Source of the DNA: Caballeronia hypogeia
GTDB taxonomy: Bacteria > Pseudomonadota > Gammaproteobacteria > Burkholderiales > Burkholderiaceae
Direction of reading: 5' to 3'
Assembly: GCF_001544875.2 (NCBI RefSeq)
Contig: NZ_FCOA02000013.1
Span: 62,001-126,000 of the forward strand
DNA length: 64,000 nt
Shown here piece by piece: positions 16,193 through 23,602 of this stretch (position 1 is the first letter of the stretch; each line of letters starts with the position of its first letter). Both the position numbers and the translations under genes were made by a program. Below the pieces are notes generated by a model. That model saw only the letters and a list, made by a program, of their open reading frames with translations. It was not told the origin of the DNA and did not search any database.

Positions 16193-16674
16193 AGACTGCA
16201 AGCGTTTTAATGAGCGCGTTGATGGCCGGCGCGATGAGTCTCGCACCGCAAGCCTTCGCGCAAACGGTGCATTACCCCGGCGGCAAATCGACCTTCGACG
16301 GCAAGTGCGCCGTCTGCCATCAGGCGGGCGGACGCGGCATGGATGGTCTCGCGCCGCCGCTCGTCGAGTATCCGGGCAAGTATGCGGGCACGTCTGAAGG
16401 CCGCGCGCAACTGGGGCACACCGTGATGTACGGCATGTTCGGCCCGATCAAGGTGAAGGAGAAGAGCTATAACTTCAAGATGCCGAGCTTCGCATCGCTC
16501 TCCGATGAAGAGATCGCCGACGTGCTGAATTACGTAGTGTTCGATCTCAACGCGGAGCACGGCGCGGCCAGGCCCTTCGACGCCGCCGAGGTCAAGGCAT
16601 GGCGCGCTGGACCGCTCGATCAGACCGCCGTGCATCAGCAGCGCGCCTCGGTCATCAAGGGGCTGGGGCTATGA
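16189..16674 (+). CDS. Periplasmic monohaem cytochrome c, first of two
   Basis: This 161-residue protein has a cleavable signal (about 1-25, SLAPQAFAQ) and one haem motif CAVCH at residues 40-44 (GKCAVCHQAGGRGMDGLAPP). A Met in KMPSFASLSDEEIADVLNYV is a likely distal ligand, as in class I cytochromes. It is coupled to aauA by a 4-bp overlap and to the next cytochrome gene in the same way. The probable role is to accept electrons from the reduced TTQ enzyme. In Alcaligenes faecalis a small monohaem cytochrome gene also follows aauA. Confidence 0.85.
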   Translation: MKTASVLMSALMAGAMSLAPQAFAQTVHYPGGKSTFDGKCAVCHQAGGRGMDGLAPPLVEYPGKYAGTSEGRAQLGHTVMYGMFGPIKVKEKSYNFKMPSFASLSDEEIADVLNYVVFDLNAEHGAARPFDAAEVKAWRAGPLDQTAVHQQRASVIKGLGL

Positions 16675-17114
16675 AGCCGCGCGCCGTGCTCGCCGCGCTC
16701 GCGCTGGTGGCTGCGTCTCAGGCGCAAGCGTACGACGCGGCGCGCGCGCGTCAGGACTGGGTGCTCAACTGCATGGGATGCCACACCGCCGATGGCTCTG
16801 GCATTCCCGGCAAGGTGCCGCCCTTGCGCAATTCGCTCGGTCATTTCGTCTCGCTGCCCGAGGGGCGTCAGTTCGTGATGAGCGTGCCGGGCGCGTCGAA
16901 TTCAGCGCTCAACGATGCAGAACTCGCGAACGTCCTGAACTGGCTGCTCACGACGATGAACGCCGACTCGCGGCCCGCGTCGTTCAAACCTTATACGGCG
17001 GACGAGGTCGCGGCGCATCGACGTCCCGCGCTCACCGACGTCGCGCGTACTCGCACGAAGCTCGTAAAGCAATTGCAGGAGAACGGCGTGAACGCCGTCC
17101 CGGAACACTACTAG
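16671..17114 (+). CDS. Periplasmic monohaem cytochrome c, second of two
   Basis: This 147-residue protein has a signal peptide (about 1-20, AASQAQA-YD) and one haem site CMGCH at residues 34-38 (NCMGCHTADGSGIPGKVPPL). VPGASNSALNDAELANVLNW is the C-terminal helix region, and the last 40 residues are polar. The start overlaps the preceding cytochrome stop (ATGA). Having two tandem cytochromes suggests a relay from aromatic amine dehydrogenase to the respiratory chain. The order of transfer is not visible from sequence. Confidence 0.85.
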   Translation: MKPRAVLAALALVAASQAQAYDAARARQDWVLNCMGCHTADGSGIPGKVPPLRNSLGHFVSLPEGRQFVMSVPGASNSALNDAELANVLNWLLTTMNADSRPASFKPYTADEVAAHRRPALTDVARTRTKLVKQLQENGVNAVPEHY

Positions 17115-17125
17115 GAGACACCGCA

Positions 17126-18631
17126 ATGAATAACAACCAGCATCTGCCGATGCTCGATTCGACGCGCGCATTTCTCGCGTCAGCCAGAAAAATGCTGATC
17201 GACGGCGCATGGATCGAGAGCTCGAATGGCGCCACGCTCGACGTGATCAATCCCGCCGATGGCGAATTGCTCGCCCGTGTGCCGAGCGCCGACGAAGCCG
17301 ATGTGGATCGCGCCGTGCTCGCCGCGCGCCGCGCATTCGACGACTCGGCCTGGTCGCGCATGAAGCCCACCGATCGCGAACGCCTCCTGTTGCGCGTCGC
17401 CGATCTCATCGAAGCAAATGCGCGCGAGCTCGCGGAAATCGAATCGCTCGATAACGGCAAACCGGTGACGGTCGCGCAGGGCCTCGATGTATCGATGGCG
17501 GCGCAGTGCTTCCGTTACATGGCCGGCTGGGCGACGAAGATCGAAGGCAGCACGCTGGAGGCATCGATTCCGTACAGCCCGTCGAATGATTTCTTCGGCT
17601 ATACGCGCAAAGAGCCGGTGGGCGTCGTCGGCGCGATCATCCCGTGGAATTTTCCGCTGCTGATGGCGTCGTGGAAGCTCGCGCCCGCGCTCGCGACAGG
17701 CTGCACCGTCGTGCTCAAGCCCGCGGAAGACACGCCGCTGTCGGCGCTGCGCCTCGCGATGCTGCTCGAAGAAGCGGGCATCGAGAAGGGCGTCGTGAAT
17801 GTCGTTACCGGCCTCGGCCGCACGGCCGGCGCGGCGCTCGCGCGTCATCCAGGCATCGACAAGATCGCGTTCACCGGATCGACGCCGACCGGCAAGGCGA
17901 TCGGTCACGCGGCGCTCGACAACATGACGCGCATGTCACTCGAACTCGGCGGCAAGTCGCCGGTGATCGTGCTGCCCGATGTCGATATCGACAAAGCTGC
18001 CGAAGGCGTCGCCAATGCGATCTTCTTCAACTCGGGACAGGTCTGCACGGCGGGTTCGCGCGTGTATGTGCACGACAAAGTATTCGACCGCGTGATGGAG
18101 CGCGTCGCGGCCATCGCGCAGGCGCTGCCGATGGGGCCGGGACTCGATGCATCGACGCAGATCGGGCCGCTCGTCTCCGCGCGGCAGATGGATCGCGTCC
18201 TGAGTTATATCGAAGCGGGGCGCGACGAGGGCGCGCGCGCGATCGCGGGCGGCGCGCGCAAGGAAGGCGCGGGCTTCTTCGTGAAGCCCACCGTGCTGGT
18301 GGATACGGATCATTCGATGCGCGTCGTGCGCGAGGAGATCTTCGGCCCCGTGCTCGTGGCGATGCCGTTCAGCGATATCGACAGCGTGGTCGCGAAGGCG
18401 AACGACACGCCGTATGGTCTCGGCGCGAGCATCTGGTCGAACAATCTTTCGGCGATTCACAAGCTCGTGCCGCGCATCAAGGCAGGCACCGTCTGGGTCA
18501 ATTGCCACTCGCTGCTCGACAACGCGATGCCGTTCGGCGGCTTCAAGCAATCGGGCTTCGGGCGCGAGCTGGGACGCGCGGTGATCGACATGTACACCGA
18601 GACCAAGTCGGTGCTGATCAACTACGCGTGA
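17126..18631 (+). CDS. Aldehyde dehydrogenase, probable phenylacetaldehyde dehydrogenase
   Basis: This 501-residue NAD-dependent aldehyde dehydrogenase has the catalytic residues E273 (SLELGGKSPV) and C307 (FFNSGQVCTAG), the NAD-binding segment GVVGAIIPWNFPL (166-178) and GSTPTGKAIG. Its closest recognisable group is FeaB/PadA/StyD-like phenylacetaldehyde dehydrogenase. The place in the operon, 11 bp after the second cytochrome gene, fits oxidation of the arylacetaldehyde made by AADH to an arylacetate. ATG 17126 follows AGGAG. No export signal is present, so the aldehyde must enter the cytosol first. Confidence 0.88.
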   Translation: MNNNQHLPMLDSTRAFLASARKMLIDGAWIESSNGATLDVINPADGELLARVPSADEADVDRAVLAARRAFDDSAWSRMKPTDRERLLLRVADLIEANARELAEIESLDNGKPVTVAQGLDVSMAAQCFRYMAGWATKIEGSTLEASIPYSPSNDFFGYTRKEPVGVVGAIIPWNFPLLMASWKLAPALATGCTVVLKPAEDTPLSALRLAMLLEEAGIEKGVVNVVTGLGRTAGAALARHPGIDKIAFTGSTPTGKAIGHAALDNMTRMSLELGGKSPVIVLPDVDIDKAAEGVANAIFFNSGQVCTAGSRVYVHDKVFDRVMERVAAIAQALPMGPGLDASTQIGPLVSARQMDRVLSYIEAGRDEGARAIAGGARKEGAGFFVKPTVLVDTDHSMRVVREEIFGPVLVAMPFSDIDSVVAKANDTPYGLGASIWSNNLSAIHKLVPRIKAGTVWVNCHSLLDNAMPFGGFKQSGFGRELGRAVIDMYTETKSVLINYA

Positions 18632-18641
18632 GGGCGTTCGC

Positions 18642-19856
18642 ATGACCAACAAAACGATCGCGCGCCAGCTCGTGTCGACGGCGGCGCTCGCGGTATGCGC
18701 CAGCGCATCGGCGCAAAGCAACGTGACGCTGTACGGCACTGTCGATGCCGGCGTGACCTACACGACCAATCAGCAGTTCACCAATGCCGATGGCAGCGTC
18801 GGCTCGGGGCATAACTTCGCATTCTCGGGCGGCAATCTCGTGCCTTCGCGCTTCGGCCTGCTGGGCGTGGAAGATCTGGGCGGCGGTTTGCAGGCGAAGT
18901 TCAACCTGGAAAACAGCTTCTATACCGGCACCGGAGCGTTCGTGCAGGGCGGGGCGATGTTCAACCGTCAGGCCTGGGTGGGACTGGCGCACGAACAGTT
19001 CGGCACGCTCTCGTTCGGGCGTCAATACGATTCGTATTCGGACGCGCTCGGCGTGTACGCGTCGAGCAATTCGTGGGCGACGCTTTACGGTTCACATTTC
19101 GGCGACGTCGATAACCTGAACGAAGCGTTCAACCTCAATAACTCGATTAAGTACACCAGCCCCGACTGGAACGGATTTTCGGTAGGCGGCACTTATAGCC
19201 TCGGCGGTGTGGCGGGCGATTACGCACAGCGTCGCGGCTATGCGATCGCGGCGACTTATGCACGTCTGCCGGTTTCGATCAGCGCGGGTTATCTGAATCT
19301 GCGCAACCCGCTCGATGCCGCACTGGGCGGCGCGAATGGCTATATCGGCGACTTCGCCTGCTCGAATCAGACCGCGCTCTATTGCCAGTTGCAGAATGCT
19401 GAAGCGTTGAAGGCTTATGGCGCGGGCGCATCTTATGCAATCGGGCCGGCGACCATTGCGTTGACTTATACGCATAGCCGGCTGGAGCATAGCCAGTACT
19501 TTGCGGATAGCGCGAATCCACAGGGACGTAATATCGCGTTCGATATCGGCGAAGTGAATCTGACGTATGCGGCCACGCCGTTTCTGCAACTCGGGCTCGC
19601 GTACATCTATAACAATGCGAAACCGGACGCCAGTTCGTCGACACGCTTTCATCAGTTGAATCTTGGCGCGAATTATGCGCTTTCGAAACGCACCGCGCTG
19701 TATGGCGTCGCGATCATGCAGAAGGCCGTGGGTGCCGGCTTGGGTGTCGACCCGGCGACGGGCGGGCCGGCGAATTATGCGCAGATTCCCAATCTGCCGA
19801 ATTCGAACAGCGATTGGCAGTTATCCGTGACGCTCGGCATACGGCATAACTTTTAA
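18642..19856 (+). CDS. Outer-membrane porin (porin_4 family)
   Basis: This 404-residue protein has a signal peptide (about 1-24, ASASAQ) followed by the classic beta-proteobacterial porin start SNVTLYGTVDAGVTYTTN. SRFGLLGVEDLGGGLQAKFN and the terminal aromatic residue (RHNF) show a trimeric general porin. It starts 10 bp after the aldehyde dehydrogenase and precedes a strong terminator, so it ends the amine operon. It probably gives amines entry to the periplasm; selectivity cannot be read from sequence. Confidence 0.88.
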   Translation: MTNKTIARQLVSTAALAVCASASAQSNVTLYGTVDAGVTYTTNQQFTNADGSVGSGHNFAFSGGNLVPSRFGLLGVEDLGGGLQAKFNLENSFYTGTGAFVQGGAMFNRQAWVGLAHEQFGTLSFGRQYDSYSDALGVYASSNSWATLYGSHFGDVDNLNEAFNLNNSIKYTSPDWNGFSVGGTYSLGGVAGDYAQRRGYAIAATYARLPVSISAGYLNLRNPLDAALGGANGYIGDFACSNQTALYCQLQNAEALKAYGAGASYAIGPATIALTYTHSRLEHSQYFADSANPQGRNIAFDIGEVNLTYAATPFLQLGLAYIYNNAKPDASSSTRFHQLNLGANYALSKRTALYGVAIMQKAVGAGLGVDPATGGPANYAQIPNLPNSNSDWQLSVTLGIRHNF

Positions 19857-19877
19857 GTATTTCCGAGGGCGTGCTTC

Positions 19878-19912
19878 AACCCGGCCGGGAGTTTTCCCCG
19901 CCGGGTTTTTTT
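19878..19912 (+). terminator. Rho-independent terminator after the aau operon
   Basis: AACCCGGC (19878-19885) pairs with GCCGGGTT (19900-19907), followed by a T-run to 19912. It lies 21 bp after the porin stop and closes the operon. Confidence 0.85.
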
Positions 19913-19935
19913 GCTTGTGTTGATAAGATCGCCGG

Positions 19936-20676
19936 ATGAACAACGAACGTAAAGAACCGTTTGATCTGCTCGGCGTGGATGGCTGCAAGGCCGGATGGTT
20001 CGTCGTCCGGCAATGCGGACAAAGCGGCGACTTATTCACGAGCGTGGTGAGCCGCTTCGCGGATGTGCTCGCCGGGGAGCACACGCATGCCATCGTCGCG
20101 GTCGATATGCCCATCGGTCTCGCGTCGGACGGCATGCGCGCGTGCGACGCTCTCGCACGCAAGCTGCTCGGGCGGCCGCGCGCGAGTTCCGTGTTTTCGC
20201 CGCCGGCTCGCGCGGCGCTGGCGGCGTCGGACTACCAGGAAGCGTGCGAGATCAACTACGCGGCGTGCGGCAAGCGCATCGCCATTCAGGCCTTTCACAT
20301 CGGGAAGAAGATCAGGGAAGTCGATGACGTGTTGCGTGCCAATCCAGACGCATCGGCGCGCGTGTTCGAGGTGCATCCCGAACTGAGCTTCATGCATTTG
20401 CGCATGCAGACGGGTGGCCCGTCGCACGGTCTGCGTGAAAGCAAGGCGCGCGCGGCGGGATTCGAATTGCGCCATGCGTTGCTCGTACGGACGTTCGGCT
20501 CGGCTGTCGATACCGCGTTGGGCGCGAGAAAGCCCGCGCAAGCTTCGCAAGACGATGTGCTCGATGCCTTCGCGCTGTTGTGGAGCGCGCGCCGCATCGC
20601 GTCGGGCGACGCCTTTCATGTGCCCGACGCGATCGAAACCGACGCGGCGGGCATTCGGATGGCGATCTACTGCTGA
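19936..20676 (+). CDS. DUF429 domain protein (RNase H-like fold)
   Basis: This 246-residue protein shows the DUF429 marks LLGVDGCKAGW (about 12-22) and IVAVDMPIGLAS (about 53-64), plus FEVHPELSF, with conserved acidic residues placed like an RNase H-like active site. The function of the family is not established; a nuclease role has been proposed for the fold. It follows the aau terminator and overlaps the convergent deaminase gene by 10 bp at the 3' end. It is unlikely to belong to the amine operon. Confidence 0.8.
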   Translation: MNNERKEPFDLLGVDGCKAGWFVVRQCGQSGDLFTSVVSRFADVLAGEHTHAIVAVDMPIGLASDGMRACDALARKLLGRPRASSVFSPPARAALAASDYQEACEINYAACGKRIAIQAFHIGKKIREVDDVLRANPDASARVFEVHPELSFMHLRMQTGGPSHGLRESKARAAGFELRHALLVRTFGSAVDTALGARKPAQASQDDVLDAFALLWSARRIASGDAFHVPDAIETDAAGIRMAIYC

Positions 20677-21158
20677 CCCGTAGAGCGGCGATAGTAAGCC
20701 ACGTGTAGTGCTTTTGCGCGCTCCGCGAATTCATCGACGGGACCTTCGACCAGCGTATCGTCGATCACGTCTTGTATGGCGAGCGGACGCACGCGGCCTG
20801 GCGTCGCACCGAGTTCGGTGCGCCAGCGCGTGAACTGTTCCGTCGACGCGGCATACACAATGCGTCCGAGTCCGACCCACGCATGGGCGGCCGAACACAT
20901 CGCGCAATGCTCGCCCGATGTGTAGACGACCGCGTCCTTGCGTTCGGCTTCGGGCAGGTTTTCCGCCGCCCACTTCGCGATGGCGAATTCCGGATGCCGC
21001 GTCTGATCGCCGCTGCTCACGCGATTGCGGTCTTCGAACAGCACGCGCCCGTCCTTCGCGACGAGCATCGAGCCAAACGGCTCGTCGCCACTGTCGAGCG
21101 CTTCCTGCGCCAGTTCGATGCAGCGGGTCAGATGCTGCTTGTCGATGTCATCGATCAT
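20667..21158 (-). CDS. Nucleoside/base deaminase (CDA zinc fold)
   Basis: This 163-residue protein has the cytidine-deaminase-like zinc motifs HPEFAIAKWA (HxE) and SGEHCAMCSAAHAWVG (CxxC). The usual PC(x)MC has its Pro replaced by His, and HAE appears as HPE; the metal ligands and catalytic Glu remain. Relatives include guanine and tRNA adenosine deaminases, so guanine or a related purine base is a likely substrate. ATG 21158 is preceded by AAGGAG; the extra N terminus from 21242 is dismissed. It is convergent with the DUF429 gene. Confidence 0.82.
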   Translation of the reverse strand: MIDDIDKQHLTRCIELAQEALDSGDEPFGSMLVAKDGRVLFEDRNRVSSGDQTRHPEFAIAKWAAENLPEAERKDAVVYTSGEHCAMCSAAHAWVGLGRIVYAASTEQFTRWRTELGATPGRVRPLAIQDVIDDTLVEGPVDEFAERAKALHVAYYRRSTGQQ

Positions 21159-21306
21159 GTCCTTGCTCCTTGTTTTGACGGCAGAGCATGATGCTAACGG
21201 ACTCGCGGCGCGGATGCACACGCAAGCCGTGAAACGAACCACGGCGCCGGGCAGGGCGGTATAAAATCAAAAAGTATCTCTTTCGCGCTCGAATGCGCTC
21301 GTCGCC

Positions 21307-21525
21307 ATGGAAACTCCTTCGGGCAAAGAAGCCTCCCGCAAGCAAATGTCGCCGCGCATGCTCAACGTGCTGACGGCGCTCATCGGCATTGCCACACTGG
21401 CGCTCGGCGTCGCCTGGCTGATCTACACGTGGATCGTCCACCTCGAAGTGCCGTACTTCGCGATTCCGCTGGTGCTTACGGTTCCGGTGATCGTCGCGGT
21501 GGCTTTCCGAAACTGCTGGGAATGA
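21307..21525 (+). CDS. Small two-helix membrane protein (72 aa)
   Basis: This 72-residue protein has a basic N terminus, then two hydrophobic helices (VLTALIGIATLALGVAWLIY and FAIPLVLTVPVIVAVAF), ending NCWE. Codon use agrees with neighbouring genes, and a terminator-like hairpin follows. It is not recognised as a known family; many Burkholderiaceae carry similar small inner-membrane proteins. The role is unknown. Confidence 0.6.
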   Translation: METPSGKEASRKQMSPRMLNVLTALIGIATLALGVAWLIYTWIVHLEVPYFAIPLVLTVPVIVAVAFRNCWE

Positions 21526-21563
21526 CGCGGGACGCGCGGACTCAAAACCCGCGCGTCAAAAGA

Positions 21564-21601
21564 AAAACGCACCGGCACGAATAATCGCGGCGGTGCGTTT
21601 T
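21564..21601. terminator. Bidirectional terminator between small membrane gene and tRNA-Val
   Basis: AAAACGCACCG (21564-21574) and CGGTGCGTTTT (21591-21601) form an 11-bp stem. T-runs follow on both strands (the minus strand has the longer one), so it can end both the rightward small gene and the leftward tRNA transcript. Confidence 0.8.
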
Positions 21602-21610
21602 GAATGCCGT

Positions 21611-21687
21611 TGGTAGGCTCGATTGGACTCGAACCAACGACCCCCACCATGTCAAGGTGGTGCTCTAACCAGCTGAGCTACGAGCCT
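21611..21687 (-). tRNA. tRNA-Val (anticodon GAC)
   Basis: The minus strand folds as a 77-nt tRNA. The acceptor stem AGGCTCG pairs with CGAGCCT and the 3' ACCA is encoded. The D arm contains AGCTCAGCTGGTTAGAGC, the anticodon stem CCACC/GGTGG encloses loop TTGACAT with anticodon GAC (Val), and the T arm has GGTTCGAGTCC. There is no sign of an integrated element using its 3' end. Confidence 0.95.
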
Positions 21688-21893
21688 ACAGAAGGCGCGA
21701 ATTATAGAGGAGAGTTTTGGGTCGTGGGAAGAGCTGGCATGAAATTTTTTTCGCGGTGCTGGTTTGGTGGATCCTTGGGTACGTGGGCGCAAGGCAATTC
21801 GATCGCTCATGCGTATTTGAAATTTTACATAACATAAATTAGCAACATTTTTAGTATCCGTTTAAATACGCCCGCGAACCCAGACGCTCCAGT

Positions 21894-22883
21894 TCACATC
21901 CCCCAGCGCAAGGCCGCCGTGTGCACCGGGCTATCCCAATGCCGCGCCATCTCGTCATCCATCGCGCATAACGTGATCGACGCGCCCGCCATTTCCAGCG
22001 AGGTCGTGAGCGCGCCCACCTGCGAGCGCGCGACGCTCAGGCTGCGTCCGTCGAGCCAGCCGCGCGCCGCGTGATAAAGCAGATACAGCTCCGACAACGG
22101 CGTTCCTCCCAGTCCGTTCACGAGCAAAAGCAGGCGCGCATCCGCCGCGGGTTTCAGATCGCCGACGATCGCGGTCAACAATTCATCGACGATCGCATTG
22201 GCCGTCTCGAACTTCGCTCGCCTGCGTCCCGGCTCGCCATGAATGCCGACGCCGATCTCGATCTCGTCGTCGCCGAGCGTGAAGGTCGGCTTGCCCGCGG
22301 CCGGCACCGTGCAGCTCGAGAACGCCACGCCCATCGACGCGGTCCGCGCCGTCACGCGCTCGCCGAATGCCTTGCACGCCTGCAGATCGGCGCCGCTTTC
22401 CGCGTAGCTGCCGACCAGCTTCTCGACGATCACCGTGCCCGCGACGCCGCGCCGTCCCGTCGTGAAGCTCGAGTTTTCGACGGCGACGTCATCGTTCACG
22501 ATCACCGATTCGTTCGGCATCTCGCACAGCTCGCACGCCATCTCGAAGTTCATCAGATCGCCCGAGTAGTTCTTGACGATAAACAGCACGCCCGCGCCCG
22601 TGTCGGCGGCAAGCGCCGCGGCCATCATCTGATCCGGTGTCGGCGATGTGAAAACCTGGCCGGGACATGCCGCATCGAGCATGCCGTGTCCGACGAAGCC
22701 GCCATGCAAGGGCTCATGGCCCGAACCGCCGCCAGAAATGATCGCGACCTTGCCCGGCTTTGGACTCTTGCGCACGATATAGAGCGGATCGAAGCTGACC
22801 GTGACGAGATCGGCATGCGCGGCGGCGAAGCCCGCGAGGCTCTCGATCAGATAGTCATCGACGCGATTGATGAATTTCTTCAT
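21894..22883 (-). CDS. dhaK: Dihydroxyacetone kinase subunit DhaK
   Basis: This 329-residue protein has the DhaK fold. GGGSGHEPLHGGFVG (51-65) forms the substrate loop, and H215 in GVGIHGEPG is the His that binds the ketone substrate as a hemiaminal. It takes phosphate from the nucleotide bound by DhaL. dhaL lies 21 bp upstream on the same strand. Neither a PTS-type DhaM nor a fused ATP-dependent form is seen, so the phosphoryl source is uncertain. The substrate could be dihydroxyacetone or another short ketose such as erythrulose. Confidence 0.9.
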   Translation of the reverse strand: MKKFINRVDDYLIESLAGFAAAHADLVTVSFDPLYIVRKSPKPGKVAIISGGGSGHEPLHGGFVGHGMLDAACPGQVFTSPTPDQMMAAALAADTGAGVLFIVKNYSGDLMNFEMACELCEMPNESVIVNDDVAVENSSFTTGRRGVAGTVIVEKLVGSYAESGADLQACKAFGERVTARTASMGVAFSSCTVPAAGKPTFTLGDDEIEIGVGIHGEPGRRRAKFETANAIVDELLTAIVGDLKPAADARLLLLVNGLGGTPLSELYLLYHAARGWLDGRSLSVARSQVGALTTSLEMAGASITLCAMDDEMARHWDSPVHTAALRWGM

Positions 22884-22904
22884 GTCCCCTGCTCCGTTTT
22901 CAAA

Positions 22905-23534
22905 TCAGGCATCGTCCTGCACGAGCCGCGCGCACGCCGCGGCGATCATGAGCTGGCTAGACCTCGCGCCCGGATCGATATGTCCGCGCGAGCGCTCGCC
23001 GAGAAACGATGCGCGGCCCTTGGTCGCGAGCATGTCGCGTGTCGCGAGCATGTTCTCTTCGGCCACGCGCGGCAGCGTTTCGAGCACTTCCTGTTTCGAC
23101 GCACCCGAATCGGCCAATGCGGTGAAGCGTTCCGCAACCGGAATCAGCACGTCCATCATCGTCTTGCTGCCCGTGCCGGTCTTGCCGCGCTGCCCCACGG
23201 CCTCCACGCCCGCCGCGAATGCGCGTGCGAAACCGGCAACACCGCCAATATCGGTCGACGACTTCGCCATGCCGGTCAACATCGAAAAGAACAGCGGCCC
23301 GGACGAGCCGCCGACCGTGGACAGCACCTTGGTCGCCGCGAGCTTGAGCGCGGGCGCGAAGGCTTCGGCCTCGATCTGCGCGCGCATGGCGACGAGCGCG
23401 TCCATGCCGCGCAGCAAATTGATGATGTGATCGCCATCGCCGATCGCCTGATCGAGCGACGCGATTTCGTCGGCATGTTCCCTGAGCGACGCATGCGCCG
23501 CGTCGATGCACGCCATGACCGTCTTGCCGTTCAT
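22905..23534 (-). CDS. dhaL: Dihydroxyacetone kinase subunit DhaL
   Basis: This 209-residue nucleotide-binding subunit contains the Mg/ADP-binding Asp cluster in QAIGDGDHIINLLRGMDA and the family segments GGSSGPLFFSML and GTGSKTMMDVL. ATG 23534 follows GGAGG with proper spacing; the longer reading from 23612 is not needed. It precedes dhaK in a two-gene unit and lies 69 bp from the stop of the GH15 gene, so all three may be co-transcribed. Confidence 0.9.
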   Translation of the reverse strand: MNGKTVMACIDAAHASLREHADEIASLDQAIGDGDHIINLLRGMDALVAMRAQIEAEAFAPALKLAATKVLSTVGGSSGPLFFSMLTGMAKSSTDIGGVAGFARAFAAGVEAVGQRGKTGTGSKTMMDVLIPVAERFTALADSGASKQEVLETLPRVAEENMLATRDMLATKGRASFLGERSRGHIDPGARSSQLMIAAACARLVQDDA

Positions 23535-23602
23535 GCGCCGATCCTCCGTTCGCGTAAGCGTGAGCACAAAGAATACTGCGTCGCGGCAGCGCGCGCCGAC
23601 GC

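Noticed and set aside
21611..21893. Integrated element at tRNA-Val
   Set aside because: No integrase gene, no direct repeat of the tRNA 3' end and no foreign-looking gene content follow the tRNA.
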